Notes under the pieces: generated by a model | What the model saw: the letters and a program-made list of their open reading frames with translations, nothing else | Database searches by the model: none | What the model was told of the DNA's origin: nothing | Source of the DNA: Prorocentrum cordatum | Lineage: Eukaryota > Sar > Dinophyceae > Prorocentrales > Prorocentraceae | DNA: 64,000 bases | NCBI GenBank assembly: GCA_963575745.1 | Contig: CAUYUJ010006335.1 | Coordinates: forward strand, 1 to 64,000 | Direction: 5' to 3' | Made by a program: the position numbers and the translations under genes | Part shown: positions 1 to 10,829 of the stretch, one piece after another | Layout: every line of letters starts with the position of its first letter | How positions within the stretch are numbered: the stretch's first letter is position 1

Positions 1-310
1 CCTGTTCAATCCAGAGCTCTGAACTCGGTCTCTTGCGCGATCCAGAATCACGAAACTGTTCGTATTCTTCTAGTCATCTTGAGAGCTACTGTCGGCGTTC
101 TGCACTTAACTCGGGCTGGAGGGAGGCTGCAGGGCGGGTAATCACAGGAATCGATTCGGAGCTATCAGACGCGCCCGAACTCGGTCTGATACTCGTGTTG
201 GGCTGAAAAACTATTCGTTCTCTACAATTTCTTTCGACAGTATATGTTCTCAGGAAGCTCTACGAGTCCCCCGGCGGTAAGAAAGGTTGACGGTTTACCG
301 CCGGCGCCCA
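1..310 (+). repeat. Type I unit, 3' part with terminal hairpin
   Basis: This is the end of a type I unit entering from the left: two monomers, the A/T-rich tail, and the type A terminal hairpin at 253-310. The sequence is repeated almost exactly at 958-1267. The unit ends at GCGCCCA and the next begins at TCTCGACGG, so the usual final GT of the ending is missing. No coding potential was seen. Confidence 0.8.
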
Positions 311-1269
311 TCTCGACGGAACTTTTGATGACTTTTGCTCGGTTGAAAATTTCGTTCTCGAAATTTGACCATTCGTTAGAGCTCTAGTATTTTTTCTTGT
401 GATATTCGATCTTATTCCCACTCGCCATCTTGATCTCAGCTCGATCGGGTGGATATTACTATCGAAAAGCTCCCTGGCGGGATCGGCCGTTTTGAGTTAT
501 CTTCATACGCGCTGACGGTTTTCGGAACATAACTCGAGCTCTAGGGCAGCTACAGAGCTGGTAAGCACAGCTAATGCATGCAGAATGATCAGGCGCGTTC
601 GCCTGTTGAATCCAGAGGCCTGAACTCGGTCTGTCAGCCGAGCTAGGTCCGCAAACCTGTTCGTATTATTCGAGTCAACTTCATACGCGTTGTCGGTATT
701 TTCTACCTAACTCGAGATTTACGGCAGCTATAGTGCTGGTAAGCACTCCTATCGCACTCAGAATGGTCAGATGCGTTCGTCTGTTGAATCCATAGGTCTG
801 AACTCGGTCTGCTTGTCGAGCTAGGTCCGCAAACCTATTCGTATTATTCGAGTCAACTTGATACGCGTTGTCGTTATTCTCTACTTAACTCGAGCTGTAG
901 GGCAGCTACAGTGCTGGTAGGCACACCTACCGCACTCAGAATTATCAGGCGCGCTCGCCTGTTCAATCCAGAGCTCTGAACTCGGTCTCTTGCGCGATCC
1001 AGAATCACGAAACTGTTCGTATTCTTCTAGTCATCTTGAGAGCTACTGTCGGCGTTCTGCACTTAACTCGGGCTGGAGGGAGGCTGCAGGGCGGGTAATC
1101 ACAGGAATCGATTCGGAGCTATCAGACGCGCCCGAACTCGGTCTGATACTCGTGTTGGGCTGAAAAACTATTCGTTCTCTACAATTTCTTTCGACAGTAT
1201 ATGTTCTCAGGAAGCTCTACGAGTCCCCCGGCGGTAAGAAAGGTTGACGGTTTACCGCCGGCGCCCAGT
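311..1269 (+). repeat. Type I unit, 5'-truncated
   Basis: The unit begins inside the type I leader (CTCGACGGAACTTTTG), followed by the conserved leader stretch around CCCGCTCGCCATCTTGATC (here CCCACTCGCC), then monomers of about 178 bp, and the type A hairpin at 1210-1269. Its last 310 bp copy the first 310 bp of the window. No gene was seen. Confidence 0.8.
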
Positions 1270-1686
1270 TTTGAAATTCATTTTAAGAAAAAAAATTTTT
1301 GAGCGGTGAATAACAATATAAATTGAATTCTGAGAGCAGAAGGAGTCTGTAGCCCAGGTATTACTATCGAAAAATTTCCAGGAACAAACCATGTACCACC
1401 ACTTTTGCAGATGACGGTGATTTCGTCAACTTAACTTGAGCTGTAGGCAGGCTATGGATGTCTCTCGCACACGAGGCGATCCTGAATGATCTGACGCATT
1501 CCAGTGGAAGCGCGAGGGTCTTCAAAAATAGTTGCCTCAGGAGATATGGGCGGAACGCCGTCTCTACGTGTGTCGAAAAATCTCAAGTTTTCGATTCTGT
1601 GTCGATTCTCTGCACTCTTACCAGTGAGAGGAGCTCTACGAGGTTCCCGGCGGTGACTAGGTTGACGGTTCACCGCCGGCGCCAGT
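1270..1686 (+). repeat. Type S variant unit
   Basis: A 5'-truncated S unit starting TTTTGAAATTCATTTTAAG and ending in the type B hairpin at 1630-1686. It is nearly identical to the 3' part of 5498-6175, so the two are a segmental duplicate pair. Short ORFs on both strands are interrupted differently in other copies and are not taken as genes. Confidence 0.75.
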
Positions 1687-2829
1687 TATAGCTGGAAGCT
1701 AAAGTAATATTCCGTCGCGCCCCACAGCTTAGTGACTCGTATATCTTGTCGCCTTAGCTAGTTATAGCTGGAAGCTAAGAGTATTCCGGCGCGCCCCACA
1801 GCTATTGGCTCGAAAAATCTCGACGAAACTTTTCACAACTTTGCTCGGTTGAAAATTTTGTTCTCGAAATTCAACAATTCGTTTGAGCCCTAGTATTTTT
1901 TCCCATGATATTCGATCTTATTCCCGCTCGCCATCTTGATCCCAGCTCGATCGGGTAACTTTTACTGCCAAAAAGCACACAGGCGGGATCGGCCGTTTCG
2001 AGTCATCTTGACACGCGGTAACGGCTTTCTCAAGATGACTCGAGCTTCAGGTTAGCTACAGAGCTGGTAAGCTCAGCTAATGCATGCTAATTATCAAGAC
2101 GCGTTCGTCGTTGAACCCAGAGGTCTGAACCTCGGTCTGACGAGCCGAGCTGTCCCGCAAAAACTATTCGTAATTATTCGAGTCACGTGAACGCGTTGTC
2201 GTATTTTTCAACTTAACTCGAGCTGTAGGGCAGCTACAGTGCTGGTGGGCACACCCTATCGCATGCAGAATCATCAGGCGCGCTCGCCTGTTGAATCGAT
2301 AGGTCTGAACTCGGTCTGCAAGCCGAGCTAGGTCCGCAAACCTATTCGTATTATTCGAGTCAACTTGATACGCGTTGTCGGTATTTTGTGCTTAACTCGA
2401 GCTGCAGGCCAGCTACAGTGCTTGGTAACACATCTATCACACTCAGAATGAAATCCACTCAGAATGATCGGCGCGTTCGCCTGTTTGAAATCCAGAGCTC
2501 TGAACTCGGTCTGCTGCGCGATCAGACCTCAGAAAACTGCTTCGTATGTCCCTTCCTGTCCATCTTGAGAAGCTACTTTTTCAGCCGACCACCGAATGTC
2601 AGGGCGGGGGCTGCAGGCGGTTAATCACATTAATCGATTCGTAGACATCAAAACGCGTTCTGTCTGTCGCATTCAGAGGTCGAACTCGGTCTGATCCTTG
2701 AGTTGGGCTGAAAATTGAGTTGGGCTGAAATTATTCGTTCTCGCAATTTCTTTTGACATTATGTTTTGTCAGAAGCTCTACGAGTCCCCGGCGGTAACCA
2801 AGGTTGACGGTTCACCGCCGGCGCCCAGT
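1687..2829 (+). repeat. Type I unit
   Basis: The unit starts inside the leader at TATAGCTGGAAGC and contains a partly duplicated leader module (AGCTGGAAGCTAAGAGT). Degenerate monomers follow, and it ends with a type A hairpin at 2772-2829. The monomers near 2440-2640 have many small indels, suggesting an older copy. Confidence 0.75.
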
Positions 2830-3834
2830 TGGCTCGAAAAAAAGAACTGATGTTTTCACAACTTTTAGTCGGTTGAAAAATTTGTTCTCGACATTCAATT
2901 ATTCGTTTGAGCTCTAGTATTTTTTCCCGTGATATTCGATCTTATTCCCGCTCGCCATCTTGATCTTAGCTCGATCGGGTACCTTTTACTGCCAAAAAGC
3001 CTGTGGCGGGACGGCCGTATTCGAGTCATCTTGATACCGCTGTCGGTTTTTTCGAACATAACTCGAGCTCTAGGGCAGCTACAGAGCTGGTAAGCACAGC
3101 TAATGCATGCAGAATGATCAGGCGCGTTCGCCTGTTGAACCAGAGGCCTGAACTCGGTCTGCTAGCCGAGCTAGGTCCGCAAACCTATTCGTATTATTCG
3201 AGTCAACTTGAACGCGTTGTCGGTATTTTCAACGTAACTCGAGCTGTAGGGCAGCTACAGTGCTGGTGGGCACACCCATCGCATGCAGAATTATCTGGCG
3301 CGCTCGCCTGTTGAATCCATAGGTCTGAACTCGGTCTGCAAGCCGAGCTAGGTCCGCAAACCTATTCGTATTATTCGAGTCAACTTGATACGCGTTGTCG
3401 GTATTTTCTACTTTACTCGAGCTGCAGGCCAGCTACAGTGCTGGTGAGCACACCTATCACACTCAGAATAATCAGGCGCGTTCGCCTGTTGAATCCAGAG
3501 CTCTGAACTCGGTCCGCTGCGTGATCCAGACACGAAACTGTTCGTATTCTCCCAGTCATCTTGATAGCTACTGTCGCCGTTCTGAACCTAACTCGGGCTG
3601 CAGGGGGGCTGCAGGGCGGTTAATCACATGAATCGATTCGGAGACATCAAACGCGTCTGTCTGTCGCATTCAGAGGTCCGAACTCGGTCTGATACTTGAG
3701 TTGGGCTGAAAAATTATTCGTTCTCTGCCAATACTTTTCGTTCTCTGCCATTTTCTTTTGACATTATGTGTGTCAGGAAGCTCTACGAAGTCCCCCCGCG
3801 GTAACAAAGGTTGACGGTTTTAGCCGCGCCCAGT
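2830..3834 (+). repeat. Type I unit with degenerate hairpin
   Basis: The unit starts at TGGCTCGAAAAAAAG in the leader and carries several monomers. Its terminal hairpin at 3776-3834 is damaged: the left arm reads CCCCGCGGTAA and the right arm TTTTAGCCGCG. This is one of the few units whose stem is broken. Confidence 0.7.
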
Positions 3835-4328
3835 CTTGGGAGCTTTTCTCTCTCTTTCTATCAACACTTTACCTCGTAGAGCTCTCCGGTATCGATGAGC
3901 TAGAGGAATTCTGGCGCGGGGTGGAGCTAGTACCTCGTAGAGCTCTTCGGCATCGATGAGCTAGAGGAATTCCGGCGCGGGGTGGAGCTAGTTGGCCCAC
4001 CCGGCCGAGGCGGACAATGTGGCAACTTTTGGGTGGTTTTGCGATTTTTTGAAAGATATTTGACCATTCATTTTGAGGAAGCAGATTTTTCGCACCTGTA
4101 AACGACTTCGAGGGACCTCCCGTCTTAATATGAGCTCTCTAGATGCATTTTTACTTTCAAAACACTTGGCGGAACCATCTTCATGTCGATACGAAAAAAA
4201 TTAGTTTTCTCTTTTTCGAGAAATGCTTCCAGAACTCTCTCTTTCCATGCTGAGCACTCTTACGCGTGCTAGGAGCTCTACGAGGTTCCCGGCGGTGACC
4301 AGGTTGACGGTTCACCGCCGGCGCCAGT
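3835..4328 (+). repeat. Type S units, one partial and one complete
   Basis: A short remnant is followed by a 60-bp S leader fragment (3871-3930) and then a complete S unit from 3931 (TACCTCGTAGAGCTC) to 4328, 398 bp. The complete unit ends in the type B hairpin at 4272-4328. The leader fragment joins the complete unit at GAGCTAG|TACC, a junction type seen repeatedly in this window. Confidence 0.8.
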
Positions 4329-5497
4329 TGGCAAGAAAAATCTCGACGGAACTTTTGGTAACTTTTGTTCGGTTGAAAATTTCGTTCTCGAAATTTGAAC
4401 ATTCGTTAGAGCTCTAGTATTTTTTCCCGTGATATTCGATCTTATTCCCGCTCGCCATCTTGATCTCAGCTCGATCGGGTAACTTTGAAGGCCAACAAGC
4501 ACAGTGGCGGGAACGGCCGTTTCGAGTCATCTTGATACGCGCTGTCGGTTTTCTGAACATAACTCGAGCTCTAGGGCAGCTACAGAGCTGGTAAGCACAG
4601 CTAATGCATGCAGAATGATCAGGCGCGTTCGCCTGTTGAACCGAGAGGTCTGAACTCGGTCTGTCAGCCGAGCTAGGTCCGCAAACCTGTTTGTATTATT
4701 CGAGTCAAGTTGATACATGTTGTCGGTATTTTCTACTTAACTCGAGCTGTAGGACAGCTACAGTGCTGGTAAGCACTCGTATCGCACTCAGAATGATGAG
4801 ACGCGTTCGTCTGTTGAATCCATAGGTCTGAACTCCGTCTGCTAGCCGAGCTAGGTCCGCAAACCTATTCGTATTATTCGAGTCAACTTGATACGCGTTG
4901 TCGGTATTTTCTACTTACTCGAGCTGTAGGGCAGCTACAGTGCTGGTAAGCACGCGTATTGCACTCAGAATTATCAGACGCGTTCGTCTGTTGAATCCAG
5001 AGCTCTGAACTCGGTCTGCTAGCCGAGCTAGGTCCGCAAACCTATTCGTACTATTCGAGTCAACTTGATACACGTTGTCGGTATTTTCTATTTAACTCGA
5101 GCTTTAGGGCGGCTACAGTGCTGGTAAGCACACCTACCGCACTCAGAATCATCAAGCGCGTTCGCCTGTTGAATCGAGAGCTCTGAACTCGGTCTGCTGC
5201 GCGATCCAGAATCACGAAACTGTTCGTATTCTTCCAGTCATCTTGAGAGCTACTGTCGGCGTTCTGCACTTAACTCGGGCTGTAGGGAGGCTGCAGGGCG
5301 GGTAATCACAGGAATCGATTCGGAGACATCAGACGCGTCCGTCTGTCGCATTCAGAGGTCTGAACTCGGTCTGATACTCGAGTTCGGCTGAAAAACTATT
5401 CGTTCTCTGCAATTTTTTCCGACAGTATATGTTGTCAGGAAGCTCTACGAGTCCCCCGGCGGTAACAAAGGTTGACGGTTTACCGCCGGCGCCCAGT
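4329..5497 (+). repeat. Type I unit
   Basis: A 5'-truncated unit (start TGGCAAGAAAAATC) with leader, monomers at about 178-bp spacing and the type A hairpin at 5438-5497. It is closely similar to 6176-7386 and 10830-12023, which share the same monomer order and small variants. Confidence 0.8.
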
Positions 5498-6175
5498 AGC
5501 TGGAAGCTAAGAGTAACTCGTAGAGCTTCCCTTAGCTAGTTATACCTCGTAGAGCTCTCATGGTATGAGAGATAGAGGAATAACTCGTAGAGCTTCCCTT
5601 AGCTAGTTATAGCTGGAAGCTAAGAGTAATACCTCGTAGAGCTCTTCGGCAAAGATGAGCTAAGAGGAATTCGGGCACAGGGTGGAGCTAGTTAGCCGAC
5701 CCGACGAAAAGAGACAATGTGATAACTTTGAGTCGGTTTTCTGAACTTTTTGCAGAGTTTTGAAATTAATTTTAAGAAAAAAGATTTTTGAGCGGTGAAT
5801 AACAATATAAATTGAATTCTGAGAGCAGAAGGAGTCTGTAGCCCAGGTATTACTATCGGAAAATTTCCAGGAACAAACCATGTACCACCACTTTTGCAGA
5901 TGACGGTGGTTTCGTCAACTTAACTTTAGCTGTAGGCAGGCTATGGATGTCTCTCGCACACGAGGCGATCCTGAATGATCTGACGCATTCCAGTGGAAGC
6001 GCGAGGGTCTTCAAAAATAGTTGCTACAGGAGATATGGGCGGAACACCGTCTCTACGTGTGTCGAAAAATCTCAAGTTTTCGATTCTGTGTCGATTCTCT
6101 GCACTCTTACCAGTGAGAGGAGCTCTACGAGGTTCCCGGCGGTGACTAGGTTGACGGTTCACCGCCGGCGCCAGT
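5498..6175 (+). repeat. Mosaic of I and S leaders ending in an S unit
   Basis: Several unit starts are stacked: TAACTCGTAG at 5514, ACCTCGTAG at 5544, TAACTCGTAG at 5581 and TACCTCGTAG at 5630. A long S variant follows and ends in a type B hairpin at 6119-6175. The stacked starts look like successive insertions or template switches in which only leaders were kept. Confidence 0.75.
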
Positions 6176-7386
6176 AAGAGCTGGAAGCTAAGAGTAATTC
6201 CGGCGCGCTCCAGAGCTAGTTGGCAAGAAAAATCTCGACGGAACTTTTGGTAACTTTTGCTCGGTTGAAAATTTCGTTCTCGAAATTTGAACATTCGTTA
6301 GAGCTCTAGTATTTTTTCCCGTGATATTCGATCTTATCCCCGCTCGCCATCTTGATCTCAGCTCGATCGGGTAACTTTGAAGGCCAAAAAGCACGGTGGC
6401 GGGAACGGCCGTTTCGAGTCATCTTGATACGCGCTGTCGGTTTTCTGAACATAACTCGAGCTCTAGGGCAGCTACAGAGCTGGTAAGCACAGCTAATGCA
6501 TGCAGAATGATCAGGCGCGTTCGCCTGTTGAACCCAGAGGTCTGAACTCGCTCTGTCAGCCGAGCTAGGTCCGCAAATCTGTTTGTATTATTCGAGTCAA
6601 GTTGATACATGTTGTCGGTATTTTCTACTTAACTCGAGCTGTAGGGCAGCTACAGTGCTAGTAAGCACTCGTATCGCACTCAGAATGATGAGACGCGTTC
6701 GTCTGTTGAATCCATAGGTCTGAACTCGGTCTGCTAGCCGAGCTAGGTCCGCAAACCTATTCGTATTATTCGAGTCAACTTGATACGCGTGGTGGGTATT
6801 TTATACTTAATTCGAGCTGTAGGGCAGCTACAGTGCTGGTAAGCACGCGTATCGCACTCAGAATCATCAGACGCGTTCGTCTGTTGAATCCAGAGCTCTG
6901 AACTCGGTCTGCTAGCCGAGCTAGGTCCGCAAACCTATTCGTACTATTCGAGTCAACTTGATACGCGTTGTCGGTATTTTCCATTTAACTCGAGCTTTAG
7001 GGCGGCTACAGTGCTGGTAAGCACACCTACCGCACTCAGAATCATCAGGCGCGTTCGCCTGAATCGAGAGCTCTGAACTCGGTCTGCTGCGCGATCCAGA
7101 ATCACGAAACTGTTCGTATTCTTCCAGTCATCTTGAGAGCTACTGTCGGCGTTCTGCACTTAATTCGGGCTGTAGGGAGGCTACAGGGCGGGTAATCAAT
7201 GGGATCGATTCGGCGAAATCAGACGCGCCCGTCTGTCGCATTCAGAGGTCTGAACTCAGTCTGATACTCGAGTTCGGCTCAAAAACTATTCGTTCTCTGC
7301 AGTTTTTTCGACAGTATATGTTGTCAGGAAGCTCTACGAGTCCCCCGGCGGTAACAAAGGTTGACGGTTTACCGCCGGCGCCCAGT
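6176..7386 (+). repeat. Type I unit
   Basis: The unit begins in the leader (AAGAGCTGGAAGC), carries monomers and ends in a type A hairpin at 7327-7386. It is a close copy of 4329-5497 and 10830-12023. Short minus-strand ORFs recur in all these copies because the repeats are similar, not because they are conserved genes. Confidence 0.8.
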
Positions 7387-7741
7387 TCGGCGACAGGGTG
7401 GAGCTAGTTGCCGAAATTTCGACAAGAGACACAATCATACCATCCGCGGCCTGGCTCAGCCGATTTTCAAGCTTTAAACATTCGTTTGGGCTGATAATTG
7501 CGCAGAACGAAGCTTTCCACCACAGAAGTTGCCTCTCAAATTCTCAGCTCATTCCGTCGACAAATTCTTCTCAGCGAAGCCAGAAACCAGACTTCAGATC
7601 TCCATAGAAAATTTGAAAAATTAAAGATTCAAGCATATCTACTGCGAAGTTCTCTGCTTCGATTATGGGCGCTATTAAGGGAAAGGAGCTCTACGAGGTT
7701 CCCGGCGGTAACCAGGTTGACGGTTCACCGCCGGCGCCAGT
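7387..7741 (+). repeat. Type S variant unit
   Basis: A 355-bp truncated S variant with a distinctive interior (CATCCGCGGCCTGGCTCAGC). The same interior occurs in 24683-25106. It ends in a type B hairpin at 7685-7741. Confidence 0.75.
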
Positions 7742-7964
7742 AACTGGAAGCTAAGAGTAATTCCGGCGCGTCCCAGAGCTAGTACCTCGTAGAGCTCTTC
7801 GACGAGATGAGCTAAGAGGAATTCGGGCGCAGGGTGGAGCTAGTTGGCCGACCCGACCAAAAGAGACAATGTGTACCTCGTAGAGCTCTTCGACGAGATG
7901 AGCTAAGAGGAATTCGGGCGCAGGGTGGAGCTAGTTGGCCGACCCGACCAAAAGAGACAATGTG
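7742..7964 (+). repeat. Leader fragment plus 91-bp tandem duplication
   Basis: A type I leader fragment (7742-7782) is followed by two 91-bp copies of the S 5' end at 7783-7873 and 7874-7964. Both begin TACCTCGTAGAGCTCTTCG and end CAATGTG. No differences between the copies were noticed, so the duplication looks recent. Confidence 0.8.
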
Positions 7965-8967
7965 TTAACCTGGGGTCGGTTTTTGAAAGTTTGTGCAAGA
8001 TTTGACAATTCGTTTTCAGAAAACGGATTTTTCTCACATACAGTAAGCTATGGCGCACCTGCTGGTAAAATTTTCAGGGCTCTAGGGGCAATATTACTGT
8101 CAAAAGACTTGCAGGAACCGACTTTGCCTGCAGTGCAGTTTGGCAGGTGACGGTGGTTGGCTTTACTTAACTCGAGCTGTCAGCAAGCTACAGACCTCTC
8201 ACGCACACAGTCGATGCAGAATGATCTGGCGCGTCACACTGGAAGCTCGAGAGTTCCTAGAAATGGCTGAGTCAGGAGTTATGCTCGAAATACTGTCTCT
8301 ATGTATGCGTGTTGCGAACGGTGTTTCGATGATAATTCGAGCTGAGTGCATGCTATGCATGCCAGGTACATTCCAATCGAAGTAGCGACATGCGAGACAT
8401 CGAATGGGAGCCTCGAGAGTGCCCAAATTGATTAGAATTTTCAAAATCAATGAAAAATATCGATTTGTACAATTTTGTATTTTTTGTGTCGGATGTTTTT
8501 TTTCTAATTTATATCGATCTATGGGTGACCTAGAGAGTTCTGGTGCATTTTTGTCGACGCAGAATGGTCTCGCGCTCTCACTGAGAGCGCGAGACTTCAT
8601 ATGAATAGCTTCGCTGGGAGTGAGAACTTTGGTCCAGCCGGCCGAGGCGGACAATGTGACAACTTTTGGGTGGTTTTGCAATTTTTTGAAAGATATTTGA
8701 CAATTCATTTTGAAAAAGCAGATTTTTACTCCGAGCATTGAGATATAAACTTCGTTCCCTGATCAGCTCGGCCATCTAGAGTCATTTTCAGTACCAGTTC
8801 ACTTGAAGGAACCGACTTCATGTTGACTCCGAAAAAATCTCAACTTGAAGTTTTTGTAGAAAAGCTCCCAGAAGCTCCCGCTTTGATGCTGAGCTTTCTC
8901 ACGGATTCAAGGAGCTCTACGAGGTTCCCGGCGGTGACCAGGTTGACGGTTCACCGCCGGCGCCAGT
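7965..8967 (+). repeat. Long type S variant, first copy of a 1-kb tandem pair
   Basis: A roughly 1.0-kb S variant starting TTAACCTGGGGTCGG and ending in a type B hairpin at 8911-8967. It contains a perfect inverted repeat (GTCTCGCGCTCTCA...TGAGAGCGCGAGAC) near 8564-8592. Its downstream half (CTCCGAAAAAATC...) matches the S unit that hosts LINE-2. A 179-aa minus-strand ORF lies here but is repeat sequence without recognisable domains. Confidence 0.8.
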
Positions 8968-9971
8968 TAACCTGGGGTCGGTTTTTGAAACTTTGTGCAA
9001 GATTTGACAATTCGTTTTCAGAAAACGGATTTTTCTCACATACAGTAAGCTATGGCGCACCTGCTGGTAAAATTTTCAGGGCTCTAGGGGCAATATTACT
9101 GTCAAAAGACTTGCAGGAACCGACTTTGCCTGCAGTGCAGTTTGGCAGGTGACGGTGGTTGGCTTTACTTAACTCGAGCTGTCAGCAAGCTACAGACCTC
9201 TCACGCACACCAGTCGATGCAGAATGATCTGGCGCGTCACACTGGAAGCTCGAGAGTTCCTAGAAATGGCTGAGTCAGGAGTTATGCTCGAAATACTGTC
9301 TCTATGTATGCGTGTTGCGAACGGTGTTTCGATGATAACTCGAGCTGAGTGCATGCTATGCATGCCAGGTACATTCCAATCGAAGTAGCGACATGCGAGA
9401 CATCGAATGGGAGCCTCGAGAGTGCCCAAATTGATTAGAATTTTCAAAATCAATGAAAAATATCGATTTGTACAATTTTGTATTTTTTGTGTCGGATGAT
9501 TTTTTTTCTAATTTATATCGATCTATGGGTGACCTAGAGAGTTCTGGTGCATGTTTGTCGACGCAGAATGGTCTCGCGCTCTCACTGAGAGCGCGAGACT
9601 TCATATGAATAGCTTCGCTGGGAGTGAGAACTTTGGTCCAGCCGGCCGAGGCGGACAATGTGACAACTTTTGGGTGGTTTTGCAATTTTTTGAAAGATAT
9701 TTGACAATTCATTTTGAAAAAGCAGATTTTTACTCCGAGCATTGAGATATAAACTTCGTTCCCTGATCAGCTCGGCCATCTAGAGTCATTTTCAGTACCA
9801 GTTCACTTGAAGGAACCGACTTCATGTTGACTCCGAAAAAATCTCAACTTGAAGTTTTTGTAGAAAAGCTCCCAGAAGCTCCCGCTTTGATGCTGAGCTT
9901 TCTCACGGATTCAAGGAGCTCTACGAGGTTCCCGGCGGTGACCAGGTTGACGGTTCACCGCCGGCGCCAGT
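8968..9971 (+). repeat. Long type S variant, second copy of the 1-kb tandem pair
   Basis: Nearly identical to 7965-8967 with a handful of substitutions and 1-2-base indels. It starts immediately after the CAGT of the first copy and ends in a type B hairpin at 9915-9971. The similarity points to recent tandem duplication or repeat insertion at the hairpin end. Confidence 0.85.
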
Positions 9972-10829
9972 TGGCTCGAAAAATCTCGACGGAACTTTTG
10001 GTAACTTTTGCTCGGTTGAAAATTTTGTTCTCAAAATTTGAACATTCGTTAGAGCTCTAGTATTTTTTCCCGTGATATTCGATCTTATTCCCGCTCGCCA
10101 TCTTGATCTCAGCTCGATCGGGTAACTTTGAAGGCCAAAAAGCACTCTGGCGGGAACGGCCGTTTCGAGTCATCTTGATACGCGCTGTCGGTTTTCTGAA
10201 CACAACTCGAGCTCTAGGGCAGCTACAGAGCTGGTAAGCACAGCTTATGCATGCAGAATGATCAGGCGCGTTCGCCTGTTGAACCCAGAGGTCTGAACTC
10301 GGTCTGCTGCGCGAGCTAGGCTCGCGAAACTGATCGTATTGTCCGAATAATCTTGAGACGTGCTCTCAATTTTCTGCACTCAACTCGTGCTGGGAGAGGG
10401 CTACAGTGCAGCAGGTCACATATATCGATTTGCACACATCAGGCGCGTCTTTCGGTCGATTCCAGAGCTCGAAACTCGGTCTGCTGCTCGAACTAGGTTC
10501 GCAAAACTATTATATTATTTCAGTCGATACTGTCGGTTTTCTGCACTTAACTCGGGCTGTAGGTGGGCTTCAGGGCTGGGAATCACATGAGTGGATTCGC
10601 AGACATCAGATGCGCCCGCCTGTCGCATTCAGAGGTCTGAACTCGGTTTGATACTCGACCTGGGTTGCGAAACTGTTTGTTTTTTGTTAGCGTTATATTG
10701 AGAGGTCTGAAATCGCTGGGGCTTAAAAATAGTTGTTCTTTTGATTTTTTCCCACAGTATATATTGTCAGGAAGCTCTACGAGTCCCCCGGCGGTAAGAA
10801 AGGTTGACGGTTTACCGCCGGCGCCCAGT
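9972..10829 (+). repeat. Type I unit, short
   Basis: An 858-bp unit: truncated leader (TGGCTCGAAAAATC), a reduced number of monomers, and a type A hairpin at 10770-10829. The monomers at 10310-10650 match those at 13020-13360. Confidence 0.8.

Noticed and set aside
8199-8738. A 179-aa minus-strand ORF and many 60-160-aa ORFs in the repeats
   Set aside because: They occur in repeat sequence, recur with each copy, are broken in some copies and show no domain. Their similarity reflects the repeats.
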